This document shows positions 46,454 through 56,014 of a DNA stretch of 64,000 nt, in pieces. Each line of letters begins with the position of its first letter. The first letter of the stretch is position 1. The notes under the pieces are model-generated. The model was not told where the DNA came from, made no database searches, and was given only the letters and a program-made list of their open reading frames with translations. Location of the stretch: the NCBI GenBank assembly GCA_028707275.1, contig JAQTUP010000001.1, positions 665,845 to 729,844 of the forward strand. Direction: 5' to 3'. The stretch is from Gallionella sp. GTDB lineage: Bacteria; Pseudomonadota; Gammaproteobacteria; Burkholderiales; Gallionellaceae. A program made the translations under genes and the position numbers.

Positions 46454-47203
46454 TCAGGCAAGCCAGATGAGCGTAGCCTGCCGTCCGGTGACGCCGTCAC
46501 GCCGGTAGGAGAAAAACTCTCCGGGTTCGCTGTAGGTGCAGCGATCCCCGCCGTAAATATCGTTCACACCGAGCAGATTCAGGCGCAGGCGCGCCAGCGC
46601 GTAAATATCCGCCTGCCATTTGCCGGATGAACCGGGAATAAAGCCGACAGCGGCGCGAGCGTTAGCTGCCACAAAGGCCGCGCGCACTTCATCCCCCACC
46701 TCGAAGGCCTGCGGGCCAATTGCCGGCCCCATCCAGGCCATCAGATTCCCAGGCGCGACATCCATAGCAGCGACGGTCGCCTCGATCACGCCTGACGCCA
46801 ACCCACGCCATCCCGCATGCACGGCAGCCACTACGCTGCCGACTTGATCGCACAGCAACAGCGGCAGACAGTCGGCAGTCATCACCGCGCACACCGAACC
46901 CGCCCGGCGCGCGACGGACGCATCCGCACGCCTTTGGCATCCGGGCGCATCCGCATCCGCCACCACACGGCCATGCACCTGCTCCAGCCAGAGCGGATCG
47001 GACGGCAGCCGTGCGCTCAGCAACAGGCGATTGCGCGCCACGGCCTGTTGCGGGTCCCCCACATGATCTCCCAGATTGAGGCTGTCATAGGGCGCAACAC
47101 TCACGCCGCCCTGCCGGGTTGTCTGCAAAGCCCTGACCCGGGCTGGCGCCGGCCAGTCGGGGATCAGGCCATAATCAGGCCGACTCAGGCTCATCGAGCG
47201 CAT
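46454..47203 (-). CDS. pgeF: Peptidoglycan editing factor / YfiH-type multicopper oxidoreductase-like protein
   Basis: 249 aa (246 from the inner ATG at 47194). Signatures: TTRQGGVSVAPYDSLNLGDHVGD, VMTADCLPLLLCD, AAVHAGWRGLASGVI and AWMGPAIGPQAFEVGDEV. The family was annotated as polyphenol oxidase and later linked to correct peptidoglycan stem peptide composition (PgeF) and purine nucleoside phosphorylase activity. Its start overlaps the 3' end of rluD by 20-29 bases. Confidence 0.92.
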   Translation of the reverse strand: MRSMSLSRPDYGLIPDWPAPARVRALQTTRQGGVSVAPYDSLNLGDHVGDPQQAVARNRLLLSARLPSDPLWLEQVHGRVVADADAPGCQRRADASVARRAGSVCAVMTADCLPLLLCDQVGSVVAAVHAGWRGLASGVIEATVAAMDVAPGNLMAWMGPAIGPQAFEVGDEVRAAFVAANARAAVGFIPGSSGKWQADIYALARLRLNLLGVNDIYGGDRCTYSEPGEFFSYRRDGVTGRQATLIWLA

Positions 47204-48155
47204 TTTTGATGTTTTTGAGCAACTGTTTCATATCCTCCGGCAACGGCACGTGCCACTCCATCATCTGGCCGGTTGCAGGATGTTCGAGCGCCAAACGCGT
47301 CGCATGCAGAGCCTGACGCGGGAAACGGGTGAGCAAATCACGCAGCGGCAAGACGCATTTTTGCGGCCCTTTCAGATACACGCTGTCGCCAACCAAAGGG
47401 TGCCGAAGATACGTCATGTGCACGCGAATCTGATGGGTGCGCCCCGTCTCCAGTGTGCAACGCAGCAGTGTGCAACTGGGGAATGCCCTTTCGACTTTAT
47501 AGTGCGTCACCGCATCCTTGCCGGTTTCAACCACCGCCATTTTGACGCGATTCGTAGGATGACGACCGATCGGCTGATCGACATAACCGCCATGCTCCAA
47601 CTCACCGTGCACCAGCGCCAGATATTCACGCTTCACGGCGCGCTCTTGCAGCTGACGCACAAGATTTGTCTGCGCAACCAGCGTCTTGGCGACCACCAGC
47701 AAGCCGCTGGTATCCTTGTCCAGCCGGTGCACGATGCCCGCGCGAGGTACACCGGACAGCTGAGGGGCATGGTACAAAAGCGCATTCAATAACGTGCCCT
47801 CCCAGTTACCGCTGCCCGGATGCACCACCAGCCCGACCGGCTTGTTGATGACCAGCAGATCATCATCTTCGTAGACAATGTCCAGCGGTATGTCTTCGGC
47901 CAGATAAGGCTGCTCCGACTGCTGAACTTGCGGCAGCACGTCGAGCTTTTCGCCACCCCAGACTTTTTGTTTGGAAATGGCAGGTTTGCCGTCCAGAAGC
48001 ACTTGTTGCAGGACTACCCACTCTTGCAGTCGGCTGCGAGAGTACTCGGGCAATAATTTGGCCAGCGCCTGATCGAGGCGAAAACCGGCACAATCGGCAG
48101 GGATGACGAAATGGATTACATCGTCAGGAAGAATGTTTGCGTTATAATTACTCAT
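47175..48155 (-). CDS. rluD: 23S rRNA pseudouridine synthase RluD
   Basis: 326 aa. Modifies U1911/1915/1917-type positions in helix 69. An N-terminal S4 domain (FRLDQALAKLLPEYSRSRLQEWV), then the catalytic motif IVHRLDKDTSGLLVVAKT with its Asp, and GRTHQIRVHMTYLRHPLVGDSVY. The start is probably ATG 48155; an ATG at 48176 would exactly overlap the divergent bamD start. The rluD-pgeF pair downstream and the divergent bamD upstream is a conserved arrangement. Confidence 0.95.
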   Translation of the reverse strand: MSNYNANILPDDVIHFVIPADCAGFRLDQALAKLLPEYSRSRLQEWVVLQQVLLDGKPAISKQKVWGGEKLDVLPQVQQSEQPYLAEDIPLDIVYEDDDLLVINKPVGLVVHPGSGNWEGTLLNALLYHAPQLSGVPRAGIVHRLDKDTSGLLVVAKTLVAQTNLVRQLQERAVKREYLALVHGELEHGGYVDQPIGRHPTNRVKMAVVETGKDAVTHYKVERAFPSCTLLRCTLETGRTHQIRVHMTYLRHPLVGDSVYLKGPQKCVLPLRDLLTRFPRQALHATRLALEHPATGQMMEWHVPLPEDMKQLLKNIKNALDEPESA

Positions 48156-48174
48156 ATTTTTTTCGGATTCAGTC

Positions 48175-48975
48175 ATGCGCCATAGTTTAGCTGTATTTTT
48201 GTTACTTACGTTAACTGCTTGCAGTATGCTCGATCCGCTGCCGACCGGGAATGCGTCCGATTCATCCAAACACCTGTCCGCAGAAGAACTCTACCACCAG
48301 GCCAAAACCGAACTGGATGACAACAATTTCAGTCAGGCGATCAAGCTGTATGAAGCGCTGCAATCGCGCTATCCTTATGGTCAATACGCGCAACAGTCGA
48401 TGCTGGAAATGGCTTACGCATATTATCGGGACAGCGAACCTGATCCTGCAATCTCGACGGCGGATCGCTTCATCAAACAATTTCCGAACAACCCGCGTGT
48501 CGACTACGCCTATTACGTCAAGGGGCTGGCAACATTCAACGGTGAGCTCAGCATCCTGAGCTCGGTGGCTGGGCAGGATAAATCCGAGCGAGATCCGCAA
48601 TCCGCGCAGGAATCTTTCAAGGCTTTCAAGGAATTGATAACGCGGTTTCCGGACAGCAAGTATAGCCCGGATGCACGCGTGCGCATGCAGTATCTGGTCA
48701 ATTCACTCGCCAGACACGAGCTGCATGTGGCCGGTTACTACCTGCGCCGTGGCGCGTATATCGCGGCCTTGAATCGTGCGCAAGGCATTCTCAAAGACTA
48801 TCCGAACAGCCCTGCCACCCTCGAAGCGCTGGAAATCATGGCTAACGCCTACGACGGAATGGGCATGACAGACTTGCGCGATGATACCAGACGTGTTTTG
48901 GCCGTTAACGCGGCCAGAGGCGGGAATGTCGCATCAGGCAAACCCGAACATTCCTGGTGGCAGTTCTGGAAATGA
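48175..48975 (+). CDS. bamD: Outer membrane assembly lipoprotein BamD
   Basis: 266 aa. Lipoprotein of the BAM complex that inserts outer-membrane barrels. Lipobox LLTLTACSM at residues 11-18, then tetratricopeptide repeats: AEELYHQAKTELDDNNFSQAIKLYEALQSRYPYGQYAQQSMLEMAYAYYRD, STADRFIKQFPNNPRVDYAYYVKGL, FKELITRFPDSKYSPDARVRM. It ends in a Trp-rich tail (SWWQFWK). The leader is short; a TATAAT lies at 48143-48148 within the divergent rluD 5' end but has no clear -35 partner. Confidence 0.96.
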   Translation: MRHSLAVFLLLTLTACSMLDPLPTGNASDSSKHLSAEELYHQAKTELDDNNFSQAIKLYEALQSRYPYGQYAQQSMLEMAYAYYRDSEPDPAISTADRFIKQFPNNPRVDYAYYVKGLATFNGELSILSSVAGQDKSERDPQSAQESFKAFKELITRFPDSKYSPDARVRMQYLVNSLARHELHVAGYYLRRGAYIAALNRAQGILKDYPNSPATLEALEIMANAYDGMGMTDLRDDTRRVLAVNAARGGNVASGKPEHSWWQFWK

Positions 48976-49517
48976 AATACTGTCCTGCTTGCGGCGCAGC
49001 CGTTGAGCTGCGCATACCGGCAGACGACACCCGTCCGCGACATGTCTGCACGGCTTGCGGCATCATCCACTATCAGAACCCCAGGATGATAATCGGTTCA
49101 ATTCCAGCATGGGAAGATAAAGTGCTATTATGCAGGCGCGCTATCGAGCCTCGCTATGGCATGTGGACGCTGCCCGGCGGCTTCATGGAAAACGGTGAAA
49201 GCACAGAGGGCGCGGCAATACGCGAAACAGAGGAAGAAGCATGCGCGCGCATTGAAATTATTGATTTATATTCGATGTACAGTTTGCCCTATATCGATCA
49301 GGTACACATGTTCTTCCGCGCGCGCCTGCTCGATCTTGACTTCGCTCCCGGGCAGGAGAGCCTGGAAGTAAAATTATTCAGCGAGGCCGAAATCCCCTGG
49401 GATGAATTGGCCTTCCGCCCGGTGCGCTATAGCCTGGAGCATTATTTTTCTGAACGCGACACGGGCGCTTTTAAATTGCATGTAGGTGAACTAGGACGCG
49501 CGGCTCATCCTGTTTAG
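48972..49517 (+). CDS. NUDIX hydrolase with N-terminal zinc ribbon (NudC/YfaO-like group)
   Basis: 181 aa. Starts with a zinc ribbon (MKYCPACGAAVELRIP ... CTACGIIHYQNP) and continues into a Nudix domain with the box GGFMENGESTEGAAIRETEEEACARIEI (the consensus G is replaced by a small residue near the end) and W-T-L-P-G-G before it. It hydrolyses a nucleoside diphosphate derivative, perhaps NADH- or ADP-ribose-like. ATG 48972 overlaps the bamD stop (ATGA), so it is coupled to bamD. Confidence 0.92.
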   Translation: MKYCPACGAAVELRIPADDTRPRHVCTACGIIHYQNPRMIIGSIPAWEDKVLLCRRAIEPRYGMWTLPGGFMENGESTEGAAIRETEEEACARIEIIDLYSMYSLPYIDQVHMFFRARLLDLDFAPGQESLEVKLFSEAEIPWDELAFRPVRYSLEHYFSERDTGAFKLHVGELGRAAHPV

Positions 49518-49567
49518 CCAGGCTCAGCGACCGCTTTTTTATCTTACAAAACTCAATGTCACACTAT

Positions 49568-50347
49568 ATGAAACTCTTACGTATTTTTATCACAATCGCC
49601 GCCATATTGTTGACAGGCTGCGCATCAACGCGACCGCTCAATCCCGCCGATCCGCTCGAATCATTCAACCGTGGCGTTTATACGTTCAATGACACCCTGG
49701 ACAAAGCTGTCGTCAAGCCGGTGGCACAAGGTTACAACAAGGTCATGCCGGATCTGGCCAAGACCATGGTTATCAATTTTTTCTCCAACCTTGATGACGT
49801 GGTCGTCACCGCAAACGACTTGCTGCAATTCAAATTCGTTCAGGGATTTTCTGACGGCATGCGAGTGCTGGTCAACTCCACCGTAGGAATAGGCGGGCTG
49901 ATCGATGTCGCATCAATGAATCTGGATAAACACAACGAGGACTTTGGCCAGACACTGGGCTACTGGGGAATCAAAAGCGGCCCCTACCTGGTCATACCCG
50001 TGTTAGGCCCCAGCACCTTGCGCGATAGCATAGGCGATATAGGCGACAGTCAGATCAGCCCTATTGCCAGGACACAGCATGTGCGTACCCGCAACCAGCT
50101 GTACCTGACCCGAGGCATAAAACGCCGCGCACAACTGCTCACTGACGAAAATTTACTCGACGGGACAATCATGGACCGCTACTCATTTATCCGCGATGCC
50201 TACTTGCAGCGACGAGAAAATCGCGTCTACGATGGAAACCCGCCGTCGGACACCGATGAAAATACGGAGAGTGAAAATGCGCCAACCCTCTCCGAGGTGC
50301 CAGACACCCCGGCGACTGATACCCCGGCGACGTCAGAAAACAACTGA
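49568..50347 (+). CDS. mlaA: MlaA/VacJ phospholipid-transport lipoprotein
   Basis: 259 aa from ATG 49568 (a frame from 49556 adds four residues). Lipobox ILLTGCAST, then the MlaA core: DPLESFNRGVYTFNDTLDKAVVKPVAQGYNKVMP, NFFSNLDDVVVTANDLLQFK, NSTVGIGGLIDVASMNLDKHNEDFGQTLGYWGIKSGPYLVIPVLGPSTLRD. It forms a donut in the outer membrane that removes mislocalised phospholipids with the MlaFEDB system. The C-terminal acidic/Thr-Pro tail is low complexity. No other mla gene is nearby. Confidence 0.95.
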   Translation: MKLLRIFITIAAILLTGCASTRPLNPADPLESFNRGVYTFNDTLDKAVVKPVAQGYNKVMPDLAKTMVINFFSNLDDVVVTANDLLQFKFVQGFSDGMRVLVNSTVGIGGLIDVASMNLDKHNEDFGQTLGYWGIKSGPYLVIPVLGPSTLRDSIGDIGDSQISPIARTQHVRTRNQLYLTRGIKRRAQLLTDENLLDGTIMDRYSFIRDAYLQRRENRVYDGNPPSDTDENTESENAPTLSEVPDTPATDTPATSENN

Positions 50348-50371
50348 CACTGGTTTTCAGTATCCGAAACA

Positions 50372-50397
50372 AGGCCAGGCTAGTCCTGGCTTTTTTT
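50372..50397 (+). terminator. Rho-independent terminator after mlaA
   Basis: GCCAGG-CTAGT-CCTGGC followed by seven T, 25 bp after the mlaA stop. Confidence 0.9.
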
Positions 50398-50589
50398 CGC
50401 ATCCCTTATTAAGCCGGGTCGCAGTTGACCGCTGAAGACATTACAGGTTAAGAGCTGCACTGCGTAATTTCATCGTGCGGCCTACCCTTTTCCGACTCAG
50501 TTTAAAACCCTGGCCTTCAGGCCGGGTAAATTTACCAACCTGAAGATTGGTGGCAAATTGTTTGGAAACCTTATGCACTACGCATGCTG

Positions 50590-53199
50590 TCAGATGCTCG
50601 CCACTCCGTTCAGCAGTTGAGTCAGCGCGCCCAGGTCGCACCGCTGTGCTGCATCCCGGATACTATCGGCGAAATCGGCGTGTTCAGGGTGATTGTTTTT
50701 AAGCGCGCTCGCCCATTCTTCGATTTCGGTGATGCAGCCGTCGGCGATCATGTCGCGCAGCGGATTTAGCAGAGCGTCGGGGATGGGGGATAATGCCTTG
50801 CCGAAGAGCCGTCGCATTGTTTGCAGCAGTGTGTCCGCGCCGACCGGTTTGAGCAGGCAGGTATTGAAATCGAGCTCCGGTGGGAAGTCATCGGGTCGTT
50901 GTGCGGGCATGGCCGAGCACAGGATGATCGGCGGCGCGTCGTTCGCTGCATGGAGTCGGCGCAGCACATCCCAGCCGTCCGCGCCGGGCATAAACTGGTC
51001 GACCAGAACGGCATCAAAACGGCGTTCTTTTGTCAGCCGCAAAGCTTCGGCGCCATCTTGCGCACAGACGATTTCAAAATCCGCCGCAGAGAGCACTTCG
51101 CGCAGGTAATCCCGGCTGGCTGCATTGTCGTCGGCCACCAGCAGCGTTTTTCCCGCGCCGAAAGGCTCCGGGAAATTAAACGCCTGCATGGGGTGCGGCA
51201 CGTCGGCTTCTTCGGCGGTATCCACCGTCAGGGTAAAACCAAAGCGGCTGCCCTTGCCCGTCGCGCTGGCCAGCGTCAGTTTGCTGCCCATGGCGTTAAC
51301 CAGTTTGTGGGCGATGCTCAAGCCCAGCCCGGAGCCTTCCCGCTCGGACTGGCTGCGCTCGAAGGGCAAAAAGATGCGTTCCCTGTCCTGTTGCGCGATG
51401 CCCGGGCCTGTGTCTTCCACCGCAAACTCCAGGTCCACTTTGCCGTCGGCGCTCGGTGCGGCGTGCAGGCACAAGCGAATTTGTCCGCCGCTGGTGAATT
51501 TTGCCGCATTTTGCAGCAGGTTAATCAGGATTTGCCGCAGGCGCTTGGGGTCGAACACGGCCACGGGTGGCATATCGCCGGTGACTTTCAGCTCAAAACG
51601 GTTGCCGTATTGCACGGCCAGCAATTCGGCTTGTCTGGCGATATCGTTCAGCCAGTCGTGCAGATAAGCGGGGGCGGGCACCAGTTCCAGATGCTCCAGC
51701 TTGCCACGCGCATACTCCACCAGGTCATCGATTAATTCCAGCTGGTGCGTGGCGCTGCGCTCGATGGTGGACTGGTAGCGGCGTGACTGCTCGTCACTTT
51801 GATGGCCGAGCAGTCGGACGTAATTGATGATGGTAGCCAGCGGCGCGCGCAGGTCATGGCCGATGTATGCCACCAGACGGCTTTGCGTCTGGTTGGCCTT
51901 GCGAGTTTCGACCAGGGCGGCGTTGAGTTCAGCCAGCGTCATGTTGAGCCTGGTGGTGCGCTCCGCGACCTGGCGTTCCAATTTTGCTTCATGCGCGGTA
52001 CGGACAGTCAGCAGGGCTTGTTGGGCGTCTTCTTTTTCCCGGCGCACCTGCATGATGCGTTCGACCACCGATGTCAACAGGAACAGATTGTTGATTATCA
52101 TGCTGATGGGTAAGGCATAGCGGCTGACGTCCGGCGGAATGCCGACGCCGGACATGGCCAGTCCCTGCACCAGGCTGCCGATGGCGAGGACGGCATAGCC
52201 TGCGGTGTAATAGCGTGCCGCCCGGACGCCTTTGCTTGTCGCATAAATACCGATCAGCATCATGACGACCGTGATCGGGAAATGTTGCGGAAAGGAGACT
52301 CGCGCCCAGAACTCCGCATCGCCGAACAGGATGCCCGGCGCTGGCAGCCATTCGGCGGCGAGCAGCACCAGAAGCAAGCGGTCAATGCGCGGGAAATTGC
52401 GGCGGGTGACGAGAAGGTCGCGCAGGAACAGCAGGTGGAACCCGACGCCCAAGAGAGCGTACATGGGCAGGCCGCGCATCACCCAATCGCCGGCATTCGG
52501 CCACAGGTACATGAAGCTGTATCCTTTGGCACTTAATTCTCCGAAGAAATAGGTCGCAGTGGCCAGCGCATTGAACAAAAAGGCGCGATCACGGAACATG
52601 ATCAGCAGCAGTATGCCCAGCAGCGCCATGACCACCAGGCCGCCTAACATGAGTCCATCGAGCAGGCGTGTGCGACTCTCATGGGTGCGGAACGCCAGCG
52701 GCTCCCAGAGGACCGGGGTGAGCGCGACAGGCATCTGGCTGGCGATGCGCAAATACACCGTGGTTACTTCTTGTGGTTTCAGTTGAATGGGAAATACCGC
52801 ATTGGCCGTCGCCACTGACCGTCGCGTGAAAGACTGGTTCGTCCCGCCATCGAGGCGCTGCCACAGTCCATTCTGGTTCTGGAACAGGCTGAGCTCCCTC
52901 ACGTGCAACGTCTGCACTTCCAGCCAGCGCGTCAGCGTTTCAGCCGATGCGTTGGCAACGTTGAGCCTCAACCAGATAGCCGAGTGAGTGTGGCCGGGAC
53001 GCAGCATCTCCGGATTCGCCTCAAAGCGGTTCTGGCGCAAGACCTCTTCAATGCTCATGGCAGCGCTCTTGTCTTCAAAGACATCGGCAAGCGGTGCGAG
53101 CGGCACCAAAGTTTCGTTACCCGCAAGCGTCAGCTCGGCAGCTCCCGCCATCGACGTGAACAGCGCCAGCAGGCCTGCCAGCAGATAACGCAGCATCAT
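50590..53199 (-). CDS. Hybrid sensor histidine kinase with 7TM-DISM sensor and C-terminal receiver
   Basis: 869 aa. Signal peptide, periplasmic 7TMR-DISM extracellular-2-like domain (residues about 25-175: SAIWLRLNVANASAETLTRWLEV ... VTTVYLRIASQMPVALTPVLWEP), seven membrane helices (about 185-380), coiled coil, then kinase core with H box LVAYIGHDLRAPLATIINYVRLL, N box QILINLLQNAAKFTSGG, G boxes VEDTGPGIAQQDRERIFLPFERSQSEREGSGLGLSIA, and a receiver (LLVADDNAASRDYLREVL, AVLVDQFMPGADGWDVL, KPVGADTL). DISM domains often sense carbohydrates or small molecules. It starts overlapping the stop of a decayed regulator ORF, its likely original partner. Confidence 0.92.
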   Translation of the reverse strand: MMLRYLLAGLLALFTSMAGAAELTLAGNETLVPLAPLADVFEDKSAAMSIEEVLRQNRFEANPEMLRPGHTHSAIWLRLNVANASAETLTRWLEVQTLHVRELSLFQNQNGLWQRLDGGTNQSFTRRSVATANAVFPIQLKPQEVTTVYLRIASQMPVALTPVLWEPLAFRTHESRTRLLDGLMLGGLVVMALLGILLLIMFRDRAFLFNALATATYFFGELSAKGYSFMYLWPNAGDWVMRGLPMYALLGVGFHLLFLRDLLVTRRNFPRIDRLLLVLLAAEWLPAPGILFGDAEFWARVSFPQHFPITVVMMLIGIYATSKGVRAARYYTAGYAVLAIGSLVQGLAMSGVGIPPDVSRYALPISMIINNLFLLTSVVERIMQVRREKEDAQQALLTVRTAHEAKLERQVAERTTRLNMTLAELNAALVETRKANQTQSRLVAYIGHDLRAPLATIINYVRLLGHQSDEQSRRYQSTIERSATHQLELIDDLVEYARGKLEHLELVPAPAYLHDWLNDIARQAELLAVQYGNRFELKVTGDMPPVAVFDPKRLRQILINLLQNAAKFTSGGQIRLCLHAAPSADGKVDLEFAVEDTGPGIAQQDRERIFLPFERSQSEREGSGLGLSIAHKLVNAMGSKLTLASATGKGSRFGFTLTVDTAEEADVPHPMQAFNFPEPFGAGKTLLVADDNAASRDYLREVLSAADFEIVCAQDGAEALRLTKERRFDAVLVDQFMPGADGWDVLRRLHAANDAPPIILCSAMPAQRPDDFPPELDFNTCLLKPVGADTLLQTMRRLFGKALSPIPDALLNPLRDMIADGCITEIEEWASALKNNHPEHADFADSIRDAAQRCDLGALTQLLNGVASI

Positions 53200-53444
53200 G
53201 TTTTCTCATCCCTCTTTTGCCACGACTGCCGGTACACAGTCATGCCCATGCGCTTGCAGAACGTCGTGGCAAAACCGGTGCCGAACCCCACCTGCCTGGA
53301 AATTTTCCGGACGGGGGTGAGGAAAATCACCGGGATACGGCACGTCACCGGACCGGTCTTGAGCAGTCGAAGGTCACGGGGCGAATCGTCCACCAGAAAA
53401 ATCTGCGGCAACGCGGCAACGGATGTGTACTTCATTCGGGGCAT
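53196..53444 (-). pseudogene. Decayed receiver-AraC response regulator
   Basis: 82 codons. Three pieces of a larger protein are recognisable: a receiver start (LPQIFLVDDSPRDLRLLKT), a receiver beta-4 strand (RIPVIFLTP) and the second helix-turn-helix of an AraC-type DNA-binding domain (RQVGFGTGFATTFCKRMGMTVYRQSW). The segments between them, including the phosphoacceptor region and the first HTH, are missing. The frame has stayed open through internal deletions. Its stop overlaps the ATG of the hybrid kinase gene, a typical operon junction, so it was probably that kinase's output regulator. Confidence 0.7.
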
Positions 53445-53916
53445 CGAGTCATTGTCAGGGGGATATTTTGACTATTTTGACTACATAATGCCAACAAATC
53501 CGGATTTGATAAAGGATGATCCGGATTTGGTAAAGCGCGGCCTGAAGGTTTTTTTCATAATGCGTAGGCGCCAGAAGGAAGCTGCAAGGGAGGCTCGGGG
53601 GAATTTCAGAGTTGGCAAACTTGAAATGCCGAATTCTCGCTTCGCAATCGAAAATATTCAGACATTAAAGCCGCGCCCATCAGGCGGCAACACCGCTGTC
53701 AGCATTTTAACCGATTCAGATCGTGTCACCGCTCATGGACACAAGGGCTAGTGCTGAATGTCTGAAGTTAAGATAAAAACACACCCTGAGTTATTACAAA
53801 AATTCAAATAAACAGGTAGAATCAAAAACCATGTAAGTTTGGCGCAAGCATTTATAATAAAGTCAGGCAACACTGCCGAACATACCAAAAAAAACGAGCA
53901 CGATCTGGGGTGAGGG
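53445..53916. other. Intergenic region upstream of the exopolysaccharide locus
   Basis: 470 bp. Contains a 21-bp direct repeat beginning ATCCGGATTTG (53498-53518 and 53519-53539) and a 9-bp repeat TTTTGACTA. A possible -10 (TATAAT, 53853-53858) lies 59 bp before the BcsB-like start but has no good -35, suggesting an activator-dependent promoter. A short plus-strand frame (from 53489) shows no family sequence. Confidence 0.4.
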
Positions 53917-56007
53917 ATGAAGAAATATAGAATTTGCACGTTAATAGCGTGTTTGCTGTCTTGTGCCTACGCAATGAGCGCATCAGCCGAATCGAGTGGA
54001 ACCATCAATCATCCTGCGGCATCTGTCGCCAAATCCGCTGACATCAAAGCCGCCGATAACACCGAAAAGAATGAAATCAAGGTTCATGCAGAACCTCAGA
54101 TGGATGTGAACAGTTTGAAAAAGCTGGGCGCAGGACTCCCCGATATTGCCGTGACTTCGCTGCACGAACTGGGATTTATTCAGGGAAGTATTTTTGAAGG
54201 CGCAAGTTCTGAACACGAGTTTACCGTGTTCTTCCCCGTGACGGCGGATTCCACACCGGCATCGGGCATCATCAAGCTGCGCTACAGGACCTCCGCACTG
54301 ACTGGCACAATGCCCAACCTGCGAGTGGAAGTGAACGACAAAACAGTTTACAGCACACCGCTTGCGCTTGAGCCTACGCTGAGCGGATTTGACATCCCAG
54401 TCAGCACAGAAGACCTGAAAATCGGTCACGTCAAACTGACCATCAGGGCATCGAACATGCCGACAGATGTGCGCTGTTTTGACGAGCGCACCTTTGCGCT
54501 GCACTACATACAGATTCTGCCGGAAACACGTCTTGAGTTATTCGGCCTGACCAAGCCGGTCGGTTCGTTGCGCGGTGTGTGGAGCGTATTGCCTAAGGAT
54601 GTGGTTATGTCCATTCCACAGAAACTGACGCCAGAGCTCATGAAAGTGATCTTGCAGGCATCCACGCATCTGCGGTTATCGGGAAAAACCGTAAGTTTTG
54701 TCAATCTGCCCATGACGGGGAACGTCATCGTCGCCGAACGTGCAGACCTGTCTGCCTGGCTGGCCTCCATACCCGGAGTGTCTGCGACTGATTTCAACGC
54801 CGAGAGCAATATTGCAGTCATTCAGCGCAAGGGTTCGTCTGACATTATCGCGCTGACTGAAGCCGCCTCAGAGCGGGATATGCAACTGCTGTCTCGCGAC
54901 TGGCGCAAGGTAACCTTGCAAGGCGAGTACCTCGATCAAACCCCGGCCGGAATGGATAAACGCACCAATCGAACCTTTACGCTGGGAGAGATGGGGCTGA
55001 GCGAGGATCCGCATACGATCATCCGGACAACAGAATGGAAGTTCTTCGCAGGTCTGCCACAAGTACCGGGGGATATGCGGATCAAAGCGTTACATATCAA
55101 TGTAATCGCCCCTCCCACCAAGGACAGAATGGACGAGCGCATACTGTTATTCGTCTATGTAAACAACATCCTGCAAGAAGTACAACCCGTCGAAAACACG
55201 GGAAAAACCCAGTCATTCACGTTCAATATTGCCAATTACAGCCAATGGGTGGGGCGAAATTACGTCAAGATCATGGCGCAGCGCTTCGCACCTCGCGATT
55301 GCCTCAACAGCCTGGCCTCGTATCAGGTACAAATAACCCGGGACAGCACCATCGAGTTTGAGAAATTCGAAGTAGATCCGCGCATATTCAACGACCTGCA
55401 CCCCTATTTTACCAACGGCTTCGATCTTTTTATAGATCCCGCCTATTTTGAAGTGGAACACCTCCCGCTGCTGACGACCGTGTTAAGCGACCAGAAATAT
55501 GACCTGGCCAACCTCAAGGTAACCAGTTACGACGGTAAAACACCCTTTAACCCTGTGCGTCCTTTCATGATTTACGGTCGACAACCTGTTTCCCTGGACG
55601 ACATGACGGTTCGTTTCGACCGTGGTTCGATCGAGGTACAAACGGACGACAAGCGCGTGTTACTGGCCGTAAAAAAACTGCCCGGCATTTCCATCGCGCA
55701 GGTTGTCAGGCACAACGGTGTGGGCGGCTTATGGCTCGCGCCATCTGAGGAACATATCAAATCCGACATCAAGGAATACTACCTTGAGCAGGGGGACACC
55801 TCATTTGCCGACCCTTCCGGCGAGGTGCTGAACATGAAAACCCGCCAGATGAATCGCGCCAAGGTAGGCTATCCGGAGTTCGTTGATTTCTTCGGCAAGC
55901 TGGGACGCTACCGTTTCTGGATTGTCTCTGTTGCCTGGATGGCATTGGGTCTGGTACTTGTGATGGTTTACCGCCGCATCCAGCAAAACCAAAAAAAGAA
56001 AAAGTGA
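53917..56007 (+). CDS. BcsB-like exopolysaccharide synthase regulatory/periplasmic subunit
   Basis: 696 aa. Signal peptide (MKKYRICTLIACLLSCAYAMSASA), a large periplasmic part with two BcsB-type jelly-roll/flavodoxin-like segments (SSEHEFTVFFPVTADSTPASGIIKLRYRTSALTGTMPNLRVEVND; PRDCLNSLASYQVQITRDSTIEFEKFE), and one C-terminal membrane helix (WIVSVAWMALGLVLVMVY) followed by a basic tail, as in BcsB. In cellulose synthase BcsB anchors the synthase and guides the nascent glucan through the periplasm. Similarity is in architecture and short stretches; the product need not be cellulose. It is eight bases upstream of the synthase gene and heads the operon. I suspect it corresponds to an sfz-type stalk gene, from memory. 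Confidence 0.8.
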   Translation: MKKYRICTLIACLLSCAYAMSASAESSGTINHPAASVAKSADIKAADNTEKNEIKVHAEPQMDVNSLKKLGAGLPDIAVTSLHELGFIQGSIFEGASSEHEFTVFFPVTADSTPASGIIKLRYRTSALTGTMPNLRVEVNDKTVYSTPLALEPTLSGFDIPVSTEDLKIGHVKLTIRASNMPTDVRCFDERTFALHYIQILPETRLELFGLTKPVGSLRGVWSVLPKDVVMSIPQKLTPELMKVILQASTHLRLSGKTVSFVNLPMTGNVIVAERADLSAWLASIPGVSATDFNAESNIAVIQRKGSSDIIALTEAASERDMQLLSRDWRKVTLQGEYLDQTPAGMDKRTNRTFTLGEMGLSEDPHTIIRTTEWKFFAGLPQVPGDMRIKALHINVIAPPTKDRMDERILLFVYVNNILQEVQPVENTGKTQSFTFNIANYSQWVGRNYVKIMAQRFAPRDCLNSLASYQVQITRDSTIEFEKFEVDPRIFNDLHPYFTNGFDLFIDPAYFEVEHLPLLTTVLSDQKYDLANLKVTSYDGKTPFNPVRPFMIYGRQPVSLDDMTVRFDRGSIEVQTDDKRVLLAVKKLPGISIAQVVRHNGVGGLWLAPSEEHIKSDIKEYYLEQGDTSFADPSGEVLNMKTRQMNRAKVGYPEFVDFFGKLGRYRFWIVSVAWMALGLVLVMVYRRIQQNQKKKK

Positions 56008-56014
56008 ATCTCTC

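Noticed and set aside
50400..50589. IS200/IS605-like right end or small RNA downstream of mlaA
   Set aside because: There is a hairpin with CTTCAGGCC but no transposase remnant or boundary; too little to support a feature.
52903..53751. 282-codon plus-strand ORF crossing the hybrid kinase start
   Set aside because: Mostly antisense to the kinase and the decayed regulator; the 3' part has no recognisable features.
53839..53860. Sigma-54 promoter (TGGCGC with downstream element) before the BcsB-like gene
   Set aside because: The -24 GG is present but the -12 GC is replaced by TA, so the core requirement fails.
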